Positions 1 to 10,654 of a DNA stretch of 64,000 bases are shown one piece after another. The notes beneath the pieces are model-generated. The model was given only the letters and a program-made list of their open reading frames with translations. It was not told the origin of the DNA and did no database searches. The position numbers and the translations under genes were made by a program. The stretch's first letter is position 1, and the number at the start of each line of letters is the position of its first letter. Location of the stretch: assembly GCA_034401135.1 (NCBI GenBank), contig JAWZSP010000005.1, positions 2,418,001 to 2,482,000 on the forward strand, in the 5' to 3' direction. This stretch comes from Volutella citrinella (lineage: Eukaryota > Ascomycota > Sordariomycetes > Hypocreales > Nectriaceae).

Positions 1-80
1 GCACCTTTGTGAAACTCAGCCAGCATCGGGGGGATCATGCGCCGCACTCGGCTGAGGACGTCCTTGGTCGTGGCAGACAT
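1..80 (-). CDS. ATP-dependent NAD(P)H-hydrate dehydratase, N-terminal fragment (partial)
   Basis: The start codon is the complement of 78-80 and the gene runs off the left edge. The 26 visible codons read MSATTKDVLSRVRRMIPPML followed by AEFHKG. This matches the conserved opening of the eukaryotic NAD(P)HX dehydratase family (yeast YKL151C, human NAXD), which repairs hydrated NADH and NADPH using ATP. Family members continue with Gln after the FHKG stretch. Here the last bases read AAAGGTGC, so the first exon may end after AAAG at a GTGC donor; this is inference because the intron lies outside the window. The catalytic ribokinase-like domain is not visible. The call rests only on the N-terminal peptide. 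Confidence 0.7.
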   Translation of the reverse strand, partial: MSATTKDVLSRVRRMIPPMLAEFHKG

Positions 81-725
81 GGCAGGCGCCACAGATTCAG
101 CTGGCATTGCAGACAGATTTGCGAACGTCAAGTCGTCTTCCCGGTGATGATGAGGACGCTTGCTAGATCTGAGTGCAGGGGAGAGCTGCTGTGAAGCGGG
201 GTGGGGTGACCGACCGTGACGGTGAGTACTACGGATATTAAGACACCACCTCGTTGATGCGCATTTCCAAGCCACGGCGGAGGTATCGACCAAGGGAGAC
301 GAATAATACAGATGTTATCGCCGATACATTCCAATGCAAATACAATCTCTCCTAACCTCGTCTTTGAATGCAAAAAAACCTACGATACGCAAGGTAACCC
401 TGATGTTACTCGCCTAATCCCTAACTTGCCGGGATGCTGGCACCATGACAAACGGTTTCACGAGAGACACGAGACTGATCGATGAGCGTTGTGGGCACAA
501 AATGAATTAGAACAAAAGGAATCGAGGGCGTTCATTGAGTTTTGTGCTCTATTTTACAAAATGGCAATACGGCGGGCAAATCTCCCTCAACTCACCCGTC
601 GCTCCCATCGGACGCAACCCCTCGACTTTTCTCTCCGTGGAGAGAAATACTACAGTATTCGGTATAGACAGCAGCGTCCCCAAAAGGCCCCGTTAAGCTC
701 CACGCAAGTTGCTTTTGATTATAGC
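81..725. other. Intergenic spacer, NAD(P)HX dehydratase promoter and ATP1 3' region
   Basis: Both flanking genes are on the minus strand, so this holds the 3' UTR of ATP synthase alpha and the promoter of the dehydratase. No further gene was recognised. Reading frames crossing it are short and show no family resemblance. Confidence 0.6.
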
Positions 726-2976
726 TTAACCGAGGAAGCTCTTGACGAAGCCGCTGACGACGTCACGGAGCTTGGCCTCGATCTCCTTGCTGAGGGAGCC
801 CTCCTTCTCAATGGTGGCGAGGAGGTCGGCCTCGTTGGTCCTGAGGTGAGTAAGGAAGTCAGACTCCCACTGGAGAATCTTGTCGACGGGGATGGTGTCG
901 ATGTAACCGTTGACACCGGCGAAGATGAGAGGAACCATCTCGTTGACGGCCATGGGGGAGTACTGCTTCTGCTTCAGGAGCTCGGTAAGCTAGGTGGGGG
1001 AGTCAGCATCTGTCATCAAAAAAGCGGCAAGAGAAATGGCTGAAACTTACACGCTCACCACGGGCAAGGACCTGCTTGGTAGCGGCATCCAGATCGGAAC
1101 CGAACTGGGCAAAGGCAGCGACCTCACGGTACTGGGCCAAGAAGAGCTTCAGCGAACCAGCGACCTGCTTCATGGCCTTGAGTTGGGCAGCGGAGCCGAC
1201 ACGCGAGACGGAAAGACCGACGTTGATGGCAGGTCGGATACCCTTGTAGAACAGCTCAGACTCCAGGAAGATCTGGCCGTCAGTGATGGAAATGACGTTG
1301 GTGGGAATGTAGGCAGACACATCACCACCCTGGGTCTCGATGATGGGGAGAGCAGTCATGGAACCGCCGCCGAGCTTGTCGTTCATCTTGGCAGCACGCT
1401 CAAGGAGACGAGAGTGGAGGTAGAAGACGTCACCGGGGTAAGCCTCACGTCCAGGGGGACGACGGAGCAGCAGGGACATCTGTCGGTAGGCAACGGCCTG
1501 CTTGGACAGATCGTCGAAGATGACGAGGGAGTGCTTGCCGTTGTCACGGAACCACTCACCAATGGAGGCCTTGGGTTTCCAAGTTAGTATCTAGGCAGGG
1601 AAAGCTGCGAGGGGGCGATGCTTACACCAGTGAAAGGAGCAATGTACTGGAGAGGAGCGGCCTCGGAGGCAGTGGCGGCGACGACAATGGAGTACTTCAT
1701 GGCGTCGTTCTCCTCAAGGGTCTGGACGAGCTGGGCAACGGTAGATCGCTTCTGGCCGACAGCGACGTAGATGCAGTAAAGCTTCTTCTTCTCGTCGTTG
1801 GAGTTGTTCCATCGCTTCTGGTTGAGGATGGTGTCGAGACAGACGGCAGTCTTGCCGGTCTGACGATCACCAATGATCAGCTCACGCTGGCCACGGCCAA
1901 TGGGAACCATGGCGTCGACAGACTTGAGACCGGTCTGGACGGGCTCGTTGACGGACTTTCGGGGCAGAATGCCGGGAGCCTTGAGCTGGGCACGGCGCTT
2001 CTCCTTGGTGTTGATGGGACCCTTGCCGTCAATGGGGTTGCCGAGAGCATCGACGACACGGCCGAGCATCTCAGGGCCGACGGGGACGTCGACCTTGATA
2101 CCTTTGTTAGCTCCCACTCATAACAGTCGAACCGACAGACGGAGGAGTCGGTTGAACGGAGGCCACTCACAATTTCGCCAGTACGCTTGACGGTCTCACC
2201 CTCCTTGACGAGACGATCGGAACCGAAGAGCACAACACCGACCTGGCCGGCCTCGAGGTTCATGCACATGCCCTTGACGCCAGAGGCGAACCTAGATATT
2301 GTTAGCTCGGGTTGCGGGTTGAGCCAATTTTGAGGCTATTCCAAGACGTACTCGACAAGCTCCTCAGCCTGGACGTTGGCCATGCCGTGAACACGGGCGA
2401 TACCATCACTGTATTGTCATTGTTAGCTCAATTGATCCCTTCTTGATGTTGTAGAGGCATCCTAGGAGGCACAGCCTGATGAAGCTCAGCCAGACCCAGG
2501 TGCGCCCTGAAGCTCCACATCCACATACCCGACGGAGAGGACACGACCAGTCTCAGCGAGACCGGACTCCTCCTGGACACCACGAATTCGCTGCTCAAGA
2601 ATGGAAGAGACCTCAGTGGGAGCGGCCTTGGCGTCGGAGGCGTAGGTTCGGGCGGCAGCGTTGATGGCTGCGGGTGCGGCATTTCGAGCCTGGGGTGAAA
2701 AACAAGTTAGCCGAAGCCCGAAAAACGCAGGCCAGAGCAGCCACGACAGCAACGCCCAGGAGCTCCAAAAAGCTTGCCCGGAGTCCAAAAAGCATGTCCA
2801 ACGATCCAATTGAGCTTCTGAGATGGTTTCCCGATGGATGCACGCTGTTTGGGGCGGCTGGTCGATGGCCCTGAGGCTGATCGGGGGCGCGGGAGCAGAC
2901 TTACCGCGGCGACACGGCCGGCAGCAGTGACGGCGCCGACGGCGCGCGTCGACTGTCGGAGGGCGTTCCGGAACAT
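726..2976 (-). CDS. ATP1: Mitochondrial F1-ATP synthase subunit alpha
   Basis: Seven exons (complement): 2905-2976, 2529-2689, 2352-2408, 2171-2291, 1626-2093, 1051-1569 and 726-989. They sum to 1662 nt, or 553 residues, close to yeast (about 545). The protein forms the non-catalytic nucleotide-binding subunit of the F1 head in the mitochondrial matrix. Exon 1 encodes an Arg/Ala-rich presequence ([16 protein letters not shown]). Downstream are the P-loop GDRQTGKT, the segment [20 protein letters not shown], the F1 alpha signature region around [16 protein letters not shown], and a C-terminus ending GFVKSFLG. All introns are GT-AG; several have CTAAC branch points. Intron 1 (215 nt) is the longest, as is common just after presequence exons. 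The start at 2976 gives the presequence directly; an in-frame Met at 3018 adds 14 residues and is less likely. Confidence 0.97.
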
Positions 2977-4359
2977 GTTAAGAGACGCTCGGAAGGTTTG
3001 GAGATGAAAGGAGAGCAATTGCCACGGAGTGCAATTGGAGGGAGGGGAGATTGGGGGTTGTGGTGCTGCCTTTGCAGGAGGTCAAATGGAGATTTTTGAG
3101 AGAGGACAGTGATGGAGAGCAGAGTCTGTCTGAGGGAGAAAGTGGGTCCCAGCTGGTCCGACCGTCCAATCATGGCCCACTGCGCGGTTTTGCCTGGAAA
3201 TCCCGAGGCTGCCTTAACAATTTCTTAGCCTGTTCCTAGCAGCTCCATTTCGGGGCTTCATGTCGTCCCCGAGCTCACATCCGACCTCGCCGCGACGCAG
3301 GTATTACTGCTCTTGCTTGTGAAGAGAAGGGTCAATTGGTCAATTGGTTCATCCGAGTCTCACGGAACTCTGGCGAGGCATATTGGTCACTCTACGGCTT
3401 CTGTCAGATCCGGAAGTGCCTGCACCTCCAAGCACCAAGCGTGTCATTCTCTCAGCAACTCCCGTACCGCCGACGAACCGGCATTATCCGGGTGGGACAT
3501 GGGCCTTGGTGCCTCAGGCATGATGCACCCCAACTAAGACGGGGAATGGGGAAGACAGCTGGGCTCTGGCCAATGGCACCCAAGCCCTTGACGGGTCCTC
3601 CTGCTGGCCTGGCGACCGCCAAAACAGCCGAAATATCGAGGCTGAGAAGTGCGCATCACTTGAGAGATCCGTGTCCGGTGCCGTACTCGCTTCATTTCAT
3701 CGTGATGGAACGCATTTCCCCGTGCTCCAGAAACTATCACGCTCAATCTGGGGTTGGCTCCACTGTGAATTCTTGTGCTTTCCACGACCTGACGACTGCC
3801 ACATCTCTGTATTTAATGCATGGCCGCATACATCTGAAAATGTCGTCCAAATTCTGATTACAGCCGTGCGTTGACCACAGTATGCCTCACCATAGGTACT
3901 CATCCTCATTGCACCTAGGCTGGGGTCAGCAGCCATAATCAAGTGTTGTTCGACAGTCTGGGACTGCGGATGCCCGGGTGTCAGAAGTTGGAGGCAGTTT
4001 CAGGTGTTGAACGGAGGCCACTGTTGAGCCATATATGTATTGAGGATCAAAGATTGGAGGCACCATCAAGCACTGGATCAGCATCAATGTCAAAATCGGA
4101 CATCCCACAGCCAGCGGGGGGGTTGAAGCTGAGGTATGTCCCGGTGTCGGGTTGCTCAGGAAATTATCAGTGGCATTTTGTCACATCAACAGTGAATTTT
4201 GGAAAGCCGGCAGAATGCCGGTCGGTCTCTCAGGCCGTGGCTCGACTCAATTCAAGTCAAGCAGATGCAAAGGCAACAAACATACATGCCAATGTAATTT
4301 TCCCCTTAAAAGTTCGCCGTAACCATCCATGAAGACCAAACCCAAATCTTTTGTTGCAT
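2977..4359. other. Intergenic spacer with the ATP1 promoter
   Basis: Holds the ATP1 5' region and the L11 3' region; both genes are on the minus strand. A reading frame of 173 codons at 3336-3857 (+) has no recognisable domain and is not called. CCAAT-type motifs lie at 3332-3347 and near 3170. Confidence 0.6.
3332..3347 (-). promoter_or_regulatory. Tandem CCAAT boxes upstream of ATP1
   Basis: The plus strand shows TCAATTGG twice in direct repeat, which reads as two CCAATTGA units on the coding strand of ATP1, about 355 nt upstream of its start codon. CCAAT is the known binding site of the fungal HAP complex (Hap2/3/5 or AnCP), which activates respiratory genes in yeast. The repeat is directly visible; the regulatory role is inferred. 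Confidence 0.4.
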
Positions 4360-4997
4360 TTATCGGACAATGCCCTCGAAGCGAGACTTGAACCACTTGA
4401 CGGTCTCCTCACGCTTGATGCGGTGGCTGGAACCGATTCTGCTCTTGCTGCGGCGACGGCGGGTGACGCGCTCACCAGGTCGGGTCATGCAGCAGTAGAA
4501 GTCCATGCCGTAGATACCGATCGAGGGGTCGTACTTGATACCAAGATCGATGTGCTCGCTGATACCGAAGCCGAAGTTTCCGGTCTCGGAGAAGTTGCGC
4601 TTGCGGAGCTCGTACTCCTTGACCTTGAGGCCACGCTCGAGAATCTCCTCAGCCTTGGGATCGTGTTAGTGTCCTGTTCTGTGAATTGATTTCCGGATTG
4701 TGTGCGCCAGTACCTTAGGGCCACGGACGGTGACGTGGACGGAGATCTTTTCGTTACGTCGGATACCGAAGGTTCGGACAGTGTAACGGGCCTTGCCTGT
4801 CAGGAGTTAGAAGCGCCCCTTCATTCACCACTTCATATTTCGCAAAACGTACTGTAGACAGGAGTCTGACCAGACAGCTGCTCAAGCACCTTGGCGGCAC
4901 GGGTAAGCCTGTCACCAGACTCGCCGACGGAGATGTTCAGAACGAGCTTCTGAATCTTGAGCTCCCGCATGGGGTTGTTGGCCTTCTCGGACGACAT
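4360..4997 (-). CDS. RPL11: 60S ribosomal protein L11 (uL5)
   Basis: Three exons (complement): 4853-4997, 4714-4796 and 4360-4653, giving 522 nt and 173 residues, the normal length (yeast 174). The N-terminus [20 protein letters not shown] continues into [20 protein letters not shown], diagnostic of eukaryotic L11. The body includes [20 protein letters not shown] and the end is [10 protein letters not shown]. The protein sits in the central protuberance of the large subunit beside 5S rRNA; in yeast it enters the ribosome with 5S rRNA and L5. Introns are 56 and 60 nt. The first has branch sequence CTAAC and ends ACAG; the second has CACTAACA and ends CAAG. The gene is divergent from SmB, with 346 bp between start codons. 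Confidence 0.97.
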
Positions 4998-5343
4998 GGC
5001 TGCGGTATTGGTCGACGGCGTTGGTTGATGTGTCGAAGATCGCAAGCTTGGCTGAGGAGAGTTGGGAATTTTGTGAAGCCTCGAAAATTCGAGGGTTTGT
5101 CTGCCCTCAAGCGAGCAAGGTCCACTTGTGGAACGCGCTAGTGGTTTTGTGGCTTAGTCTCAAAAAGGTACATTGCGTATGTATCTTTCAGCCTTTCGCA
5201 TCAGGCTCCGCAAAAGTTTGGACCTCATCCTCACCTTCAGAGCTCTTGAAGGTCATCGCGGTTGCGCACGAGCTCCGTGGTAAAGAACCAATTTTTGAAC
5301 ATCCGAGGTACCACTTGAGAGTGTCCTCAACACACTATTCAAG
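4998..5343. promoter_or_regulatory. Divergent promoter between RPL11 and SmB
   Basis: This 346-bp segment separates the start codons of two divergent, probably highly expressed genes, so it must carry both promoters and 5' UTRs. No other gene is seen. I did not identify a convincing named factor site. Confidence 0.6.
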
Positions 5344-6306
5344 ATGTCGAACAAGCAAGGAAAGATGGTATGCTTCCCTCACACCCCCAAGCGCCTCCCA
5401 TTGAAGCGACGCGTTCGAGTTCTGCTTGTTGATCGATGCTGACGAGTGTTTGTTGCTTCCTAGGCCGGTTACGTATGTCCCCCGATCTCGATCGATCCTT
5501 TTGGTTGCGTGCTATGCGTACACTCAAACGAATACTGACACTGCGACCTCAGATCAACTGGCGGATGCGCGTGACCCTCAACGACGGTAGGGCCATGACC
5601 GGCCAAATGCTCGCTTTTGACAAGGTAATGGGACATTGATCGCACTTGTATACACATACTCACCTTATTCGCAGCACATGAACCTTGTCCTCGCCGATAC
5701 CGAAGAGTTTCGACGTGTCAAGCGCAAGCAGAACAAGCCTGCCGCCCCCGGCGCCAGCGGACCATCGACGCAGACTATCGAGTCTGAGGAAAAGCGAACC
5801 CTAGGTCTGACCATTGTCCGCGGAGCCCAGATTGTCTCTCTTTCCGTTGAGTCACCTCCCCCGGCCGACCCGAGCGCGAGACTTGGAAAGAGTGCGCCTG
5901 GTGGCATCCCTTCCGCCTTGGCTGCAGGACCCGGCGTCGCTCGACCTGCCGGCAGAGGAGCCGCTCCTCCATCGCTCGCTGTATACTTCCCCCCTGCTCT
6001 ACACCTTGGAAGCAGTCGCTGACTTTAACTTAGGGCCCCGCTGCTGGTGTTGGTAGTGCTCCTCCTCCTGGCTTTCCCGGCTTTCCTGGAGGTCCTGGCT
6101 TCCCTGGAGGCCGAGGCGGTAAGTTTCCGCATCACCGTCGTCGCCCAAACTGGACCTCTAACCATTATCACACAGCTCCTCCTCCTGGATTCCCTGGCAA
6201 CTTCCCTCCTCCCCCAGGCTTCCCCGGAAACGCTCCTTTCCCTCCCCCCGGCTTCAACCCCAGCGGTGGTCCTCCTCCTGGATTCAACCCTCCCCCTCGA
6301 CGATAA
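5344..6306 (+). CDS. Small nuclear ribonucleoprotein-associated protein B (SmB)
   Basis: Six exons: 5344-5367, 5464-5472, 5553-5624, 5675-5980, 6034-6118 and 6176-6306, totalling 627 nt and 208 residues. SmB is a subunit of the heptameric Sm ring on U1, U2, U4 and U5 snRNAs. The Sm fold runs from NWRMRVTLNDGRAMTGQMLA (Sm1) through FDKHMNLVLADTEEFRRVKR to the Sm2 segment TLGLTIVRGAQIVSLSVESP. The tail is rich in PPGFPG and GGRG, as in SmB/B' proteins. Exon 2 is only 9 nt (GCCGGTTAC, Ala-Gly-Tyr) between a TAG acceptor and a GTATGT donor; it restores the expected NKQGKMAGYINW peptide. All five introns keep phase. The donor at 5981 is the least certain junction, since reading on gives a stop at 6020-6022. 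Confidence 0.93.
5464..5472 (+). other. Nine-nucleotide microexon of SmB
   Basis: The sequence GCCGGTTAC is preceded by TTCCTAG and followed by GTATGT. Joining it between 5367 and 5553 keeps the frame and inserts Ala-Gly-Tyr just before the Sm fold. Skipping it also keeps frame, so a form lacking three residues could be made. Confidence 0.8.
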
Positions 6307-7240
6307 ATTATGTAGACATGGACAGGTTGGCAATTAATGTTCTGGGAGTACACGTGATACCTCTGCAACCGGTGCCAAACGCCGTGGCTCTATAGAACAC
6401 TGGGGTCATCGACGCGGAAGGCCGATCAAGAAAATAATGAATTTTTGGGTCAATCAAATGTATGTGGATTTCTCGATGGTGTCTTGGTTACCCTATTTGC
6501 TTGGCCCAATGTTGACAAGATCAAATAAGAACGAGCCCATCGGCTGATTTTGATATACGGTGTTACGAGAGTGCGGCCTCAATCGTATCCTGGCAATGCC
6601 GAGAAGCAGAACACGTGAGCTGCACTGCTCATGGCAATTTGGTGACCCCTGTGAATCATGGCAATGTACAAATTAACCGGTTGGCTCGGCTCTCTTGTTG
6701 AGGGAGGTCTAATCCCGCCTCGTCGTGGGTTGGGCTGTATGCGCTGGTAGTTGTTTCGACTTCAGTCTATTACCAATTTCCATGCCCCAGCTTCTTGAGT
6801 TTGTTTTTCTGGTTACGTACCACTCCGCAAAACGGTGCAAGTAGGTATCGAGCAAAATGGCAAGATGGTATGCCAATAGTGAACAACTACTCTATCAATT
6901 GGTGATCAAGGTGACATTGTTTAGCAAACTCGTTTGAGCAAGAGCCCTCGCACGTGCCTTATCGAAAGAGCTCTTATAAAAGTCCTAACCATGAATTTTG
7001 AGGAGACCTTTGCAGGGGAAACTCTCTGAACACTTTCATTGATCCATGAATAGTAGTGGAGACCCGTTGTCAATTTACAGCCTTGGTGCCTGCCAATCCG
7101 TCACAGTCAGGTTAGCGCTGACTAATTTTCCAAAACAGGCTGTTCCGTCAACTATCATCCAACATCTCAAATAGACGCATTGTTACGTTATGGCATATAA
7201 TCCTTCAATTCGGCCTTTTTGAAGGCCCGGTTGCCTCACA
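6307..7240. other. Intergenic spacer after SmB
   Basis: About 930 bp lie between the SmB stop codon and the next start codon, both genes reading right. It should hold the SmB 3' UTR and the next promoter. I see no gene, RNA or strong repeat. Confidence 0.55.
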
Positions 7241-8913
7241 ATGCCAGCGTTTGAGTTTGTGTTGTCGGACGGGGCCCCCTCGCGGCCTTCGACAGCCCTG
7301 AGAAGTCACGCCGTCAAGAGCGGCCTTCAACGCAAGAACAAGACAGAGATCGAGAAGGGCTCTCGGGACTCGCAGCTCACGGTTCGGCAAAAGTCCTCTC
7401 TCAAGGGGCGATTCAGGCTCTCTGACTCGGCCAGCAACCCCAAAAAGAGTGCGAAGCAGGTGAGCAAAGCCCGATCCCCAACCACAAAATATGGGGATAG
7501 CGCTTCTGCAGGTCATCAAAGCGGGGAAGATGCTGGGGATTCGGCATCCAGCTGCGCCGATGATGACAACTATATGAGCCGCGCAGCCTCTACCAGCCAG
7601 TTGGAGCTGTTCAAGGCACCATCCCAAGGATGGGGCGACCCTTTCCGCACTTTTCCCATTCCCGTTACATTTGAGGTGGACAAATTGATCAAGTTCTGTA
7701 GGTCGTTTCTCATGTCCAAGTAGAAACGGATACTGATATCTCCAGGTATATCTCGTTTCAGGCTCCAATTCTCCATTGCGCATGTGCAAAGACAGTGGTG
7801 GGACTACTCTGTCTCAGATCCCCTACTTATGCACACGACATTGGGGCTTTCGGCCGCAACCTGGTCACTATTGGTGCCCAATAGAAAGGACATTGTTGAC
7901 GAAGGCTGCAAACAAAAGCTCCTCGCCCTGCGCTTGATTCAGGAGCGGATAGCCGGTGGTGACAATGGTGCGACCCTGATCGGGGCAATAGCCAACCTGG
8001 CCAATGCCGAAGTGCGTTTCCTCCGCCCACACTCTTCGGGCTATCTAACGTTGTTCAGGGTGTTGAGGGAGAATACAAGACCGCTCGGCTCCACATACAG
8101 GGCCTGGACCGGTTGCTCAAGTCTAGAAATGATGATGTATTGGCGGAATTGAAAGGGAACCTCAACGTCTCCAGAACGACAAACTGGTAAGCATACATTT
8201 TGTCTATGCGACCACTGTTGCCTCATACTCACGCTCTGGCTAGGGCAGATATCCAGTCAGCCAATGGATTGGGTGAGAAGCCCTTGCTCCCCATGGTCCT
8301 TGGCTTGGATGACGTCAAACTCCCCGATAGCATCGTGTCGGCCGCCAGACAACCAAGCTTATCCCATTTGGTGATTTTCGAGAAGGATGTCAACGACACG
8401 ACAGTACAGAACTGCTTTGCTCTTGTTCGACAGGCGTATTTGACGTTGAGGTCGCGAGAGGTTCCGCATGAAGGCTTTCGCATCATGATCAACGCGGTTG
8501 ATCATCATTTCGCAACCGTCATTGGAGACGACAGCATATCAGACGAAACGCGCCTGCTCCTCACGGCTGCGCATGTGTTTTACTACGTCACAGTCCGCCA
8601 AGTGCCCCCACGGACATTACTGCGGCTCATGATGCGACGACTACGGCTGTATCTGCGGTCGGGGCTACAGTCCATGGGCGAGAACCCCGAGCACGGCAAC
8701 GCACTTCTATGGTGTTTATGCATCGGCACCGCAACGATCCATGACAGCCCAGAAGAATGGGCCTTCTTTTCATCGGCCTTTTCCGCGTCCCTGAGAGCAA
8801 GAAGTATCCAGGAGCCAATCCAGTTGGAAAAGATTTTGCGCAGATTCTTGTGGGATGACAGCTTCCCTGGTCGATTCCTGCAGCAGTACAGCCCAGTCCT
8901 ATTCCCGTCTTGA
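7241..8913 (+). CDS. Fungal transcription-factor-like protein without a zinc cluster
   Basis: Four exons: 7241-7697, 7746-8011, 8059-8186 and 8244-8913; 1521 nt, 506 residues. The N-terminus MPAFEFVLSDGAPSRPSTAL, then basic Lys/Arg-rich sequence, is typical of a large ascomycete family with a C-terminal Fungal_trans_2-like region and often no DNA-binding domain. No Cys6 cluster is present. The middle helical segment QRQWWDYSVSDPLLMHTTLG and the following SAATWSLL are the family hallmark, near residues 168-195. Introns are 48, 47 and 57 nt, short but phase-consistent. The acceptor at 8058 follows CTAACGTTGTTCAG. Start context CACAATGC is good. The cellular role is unknown; a regulator without its own DNA-binding domain is one possibility. 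Family call moderate, function not assigned. Confidence 0.8.
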
Positions 8914-9274
8914 AGTCGGGTTCTTTTCCAACAAACGCCACACACGGAATCTTTGTTGGCCAATCATGTCACCCAAAATCTCACGAAGCGAACGATATCA
9001 AGTGCCGCCTCGCGTTGCATATCTCCTGAAAGCGTTGCATACGGCATAGTTGGCATAAATGAACACACACGAAACATGTATGGACTTTGATTTGTACGAT
9101 ATGAGAATGCTCAAGTGAGAGTGAATGGTCTTGCCGATTTCCTCTCCATTATCTAAAACAGTACAACAATACAGCTTCAATTGACCTCTGTTGGCTCCGC
9201 AAGTTGTTTCCCAATCAAAAACCCCAATGACTCCGACGCACGCCTAGGTGCCCAAGAAAGCTGCACATGAAAGG
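8914..9274. other. Convergent spacer
   Basis: Two genes converge here, so the 361 bp hold only their 3' regions. No gene or structured terminator is evident. Confidence 0.55.
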
Positions 9275-10174
9275 TTAAACGCCCACCGCATGGCTGAAGA
9301 CCCTGGCGGCTAGTTGGCTAAGAAGTCTAGCTCGGTCATTTTGAGGCAGTTCCTGTACGAGAAAGAAGAGTCAGCGTCATTGTCCCACATGATGGGGCAT
9401 TTCACCAGGGCTCACTTACCAGAAAAACCGAGTACACACTCTTCCCCTTGGCATCTCGAACAGCCCCGAGCCTGTTCCCTGCGACGGCGCCGGCCACCAT
9501 GCCCGGCACGTTGGCGACGATGAAGCCCAGGGCACCACCGCTCACGCCCCCGATGACGCTCCAGAACTTATTGGTCGGCCTGTTGTCCCCTCCTTCGGCC
9601 ATGCCCTGCTCGCGCATCATCTCCTCAAAGACGTCGCCAAACTGCGCCTCCTCAGCCTGCCCACGGTCGCCGGGCGCGGCACCGCCAGCAGCAGCGCGGT
9701 TGGTGAAGAAGTTCCAGGCCCACGAGTAGGCATTCTGGCCAGCCTGGGGCGGGACCGGCTCGTCGTCCTCGGAGCCAGGCTCCTCGAAGGGGTCGGCCGG
9801 CGTGCTGGTGTTGAACAGCTTGCGCTGCTCGTCGTACTCGTGGCGGCGGGACGCGTCCGAGAGCGTGTAGTAGGCGTCGTTGACGAGCTGGAACTTGCGG
9901 GTGCGCTCGGCTCGCTCTGGAGAGTCGGCGGCCACGCGATCCGGGTGCGTCTTCAGCGCGGCACTGTGGCGGGCCGGTTAGTTACATGCGCCTGCAGCCA
10001 CATAGTCTGATGTGCACGGCTTACCGCTTGTATGCATCTCTGATTTGCCCCGCCGTCGCGGTGTCAGGGAGCTCGAGAATCGCATCTGGAGCAGAGCAAT
10101 TAGCATCGCCACGTCCGCGATGGTGGGGTGGTGGTGGGGGACTCACAGTAATTCGGGGGCGCGCCCGTGGCCAT
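9275..10174 (-). CDS. J-domain (DnaJ-type) co-chaperone
   Basis: Four exons (complement): 10147-10174, 10025-10085, 9420-9963 and 9275-9352; 711 nt, 236 residues. The J domain occupies about residues 8-75: NYYAILELPDTATAGQIRDA, then YKRAALKTHPDR with the HPD motif at 36-38, then VNDAYYTLSDASRRHEYDEQ. HPD is the element that stimulates Hsp70 ATPase. After an acidic linker comes a Gly/Ala-rich hydrophobic segment, FWSVIGGVSGGALGFIVANV, which may contact a membrane or act as a substrate-binding surface. There is no Gly/Phe region or zinc finger, so it is a class C-like J protein. The HPD motif is split from helix I by intron 2, and only the spliced model restores it. The Hsp70 partner is unknown. 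Confidence 0.9.
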
Positions 10175-10654
10175 TTTTGCGGCAGGCGAGCGAGTATTAT
10201 CGAGAAGGTTTACCAGTCAGGGTCTCGCACGCGCCGACCGTCTATTGGGAGAGGAAACGTGTTTATAGGAAATGATGGTAGGACAGATCGATAAATACCA
10301 AGCTCAGCTAGACGCATGAACAAGCGTGCATGTTGCGAAGCAAGTAGTCAACGTCATTGTGGCGCTCGGGTGGCTTAGGCAACAGTGCCAGGCTTCCACT
10401 CTGCTGATAGCCCCGGGCCTATCGTATGAGGTGTGGCGTAACGTCGTATGCTACATGGCTTCCTCTGGCTTCCTCTGAAAGTATTATGTAGTTAAGTTCT
10501 TGATATTAAACTACTTATTAACTTCACCAATGGTAAAAATTCGTTTTGTTACACGCGCAGAGCTTCTTTAGATGTAACGTCTGCCCACAGCGAAGTCGGC
10601 CGTGACATATATCCGTTCCCATCTAGCCAGTCCCGTTTATCGTCTGGATGTTGT
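10175..10654. other. Spacer with the J-protein promoter
   Basis: Both neighbours are on the minus strand. The segment holds the J-protein 5' region and the Clr5-protein 3' region. Around 10480-10560 it is AT-rich. No gene is seen. Confidence 0.55.

Noticed and set aside
994..1587. 197-codon plus-strand frame
   Set aside because: Antisense to ATP1 exons, which are supported by strong conservation and splice signals.
3336..3857. 173-codon plus-strand frame between ATP1 and RPL11
   Set aside because: No domain, irregular composition, and it overlaps the ATP1 promoter including the CCAAT repeat.
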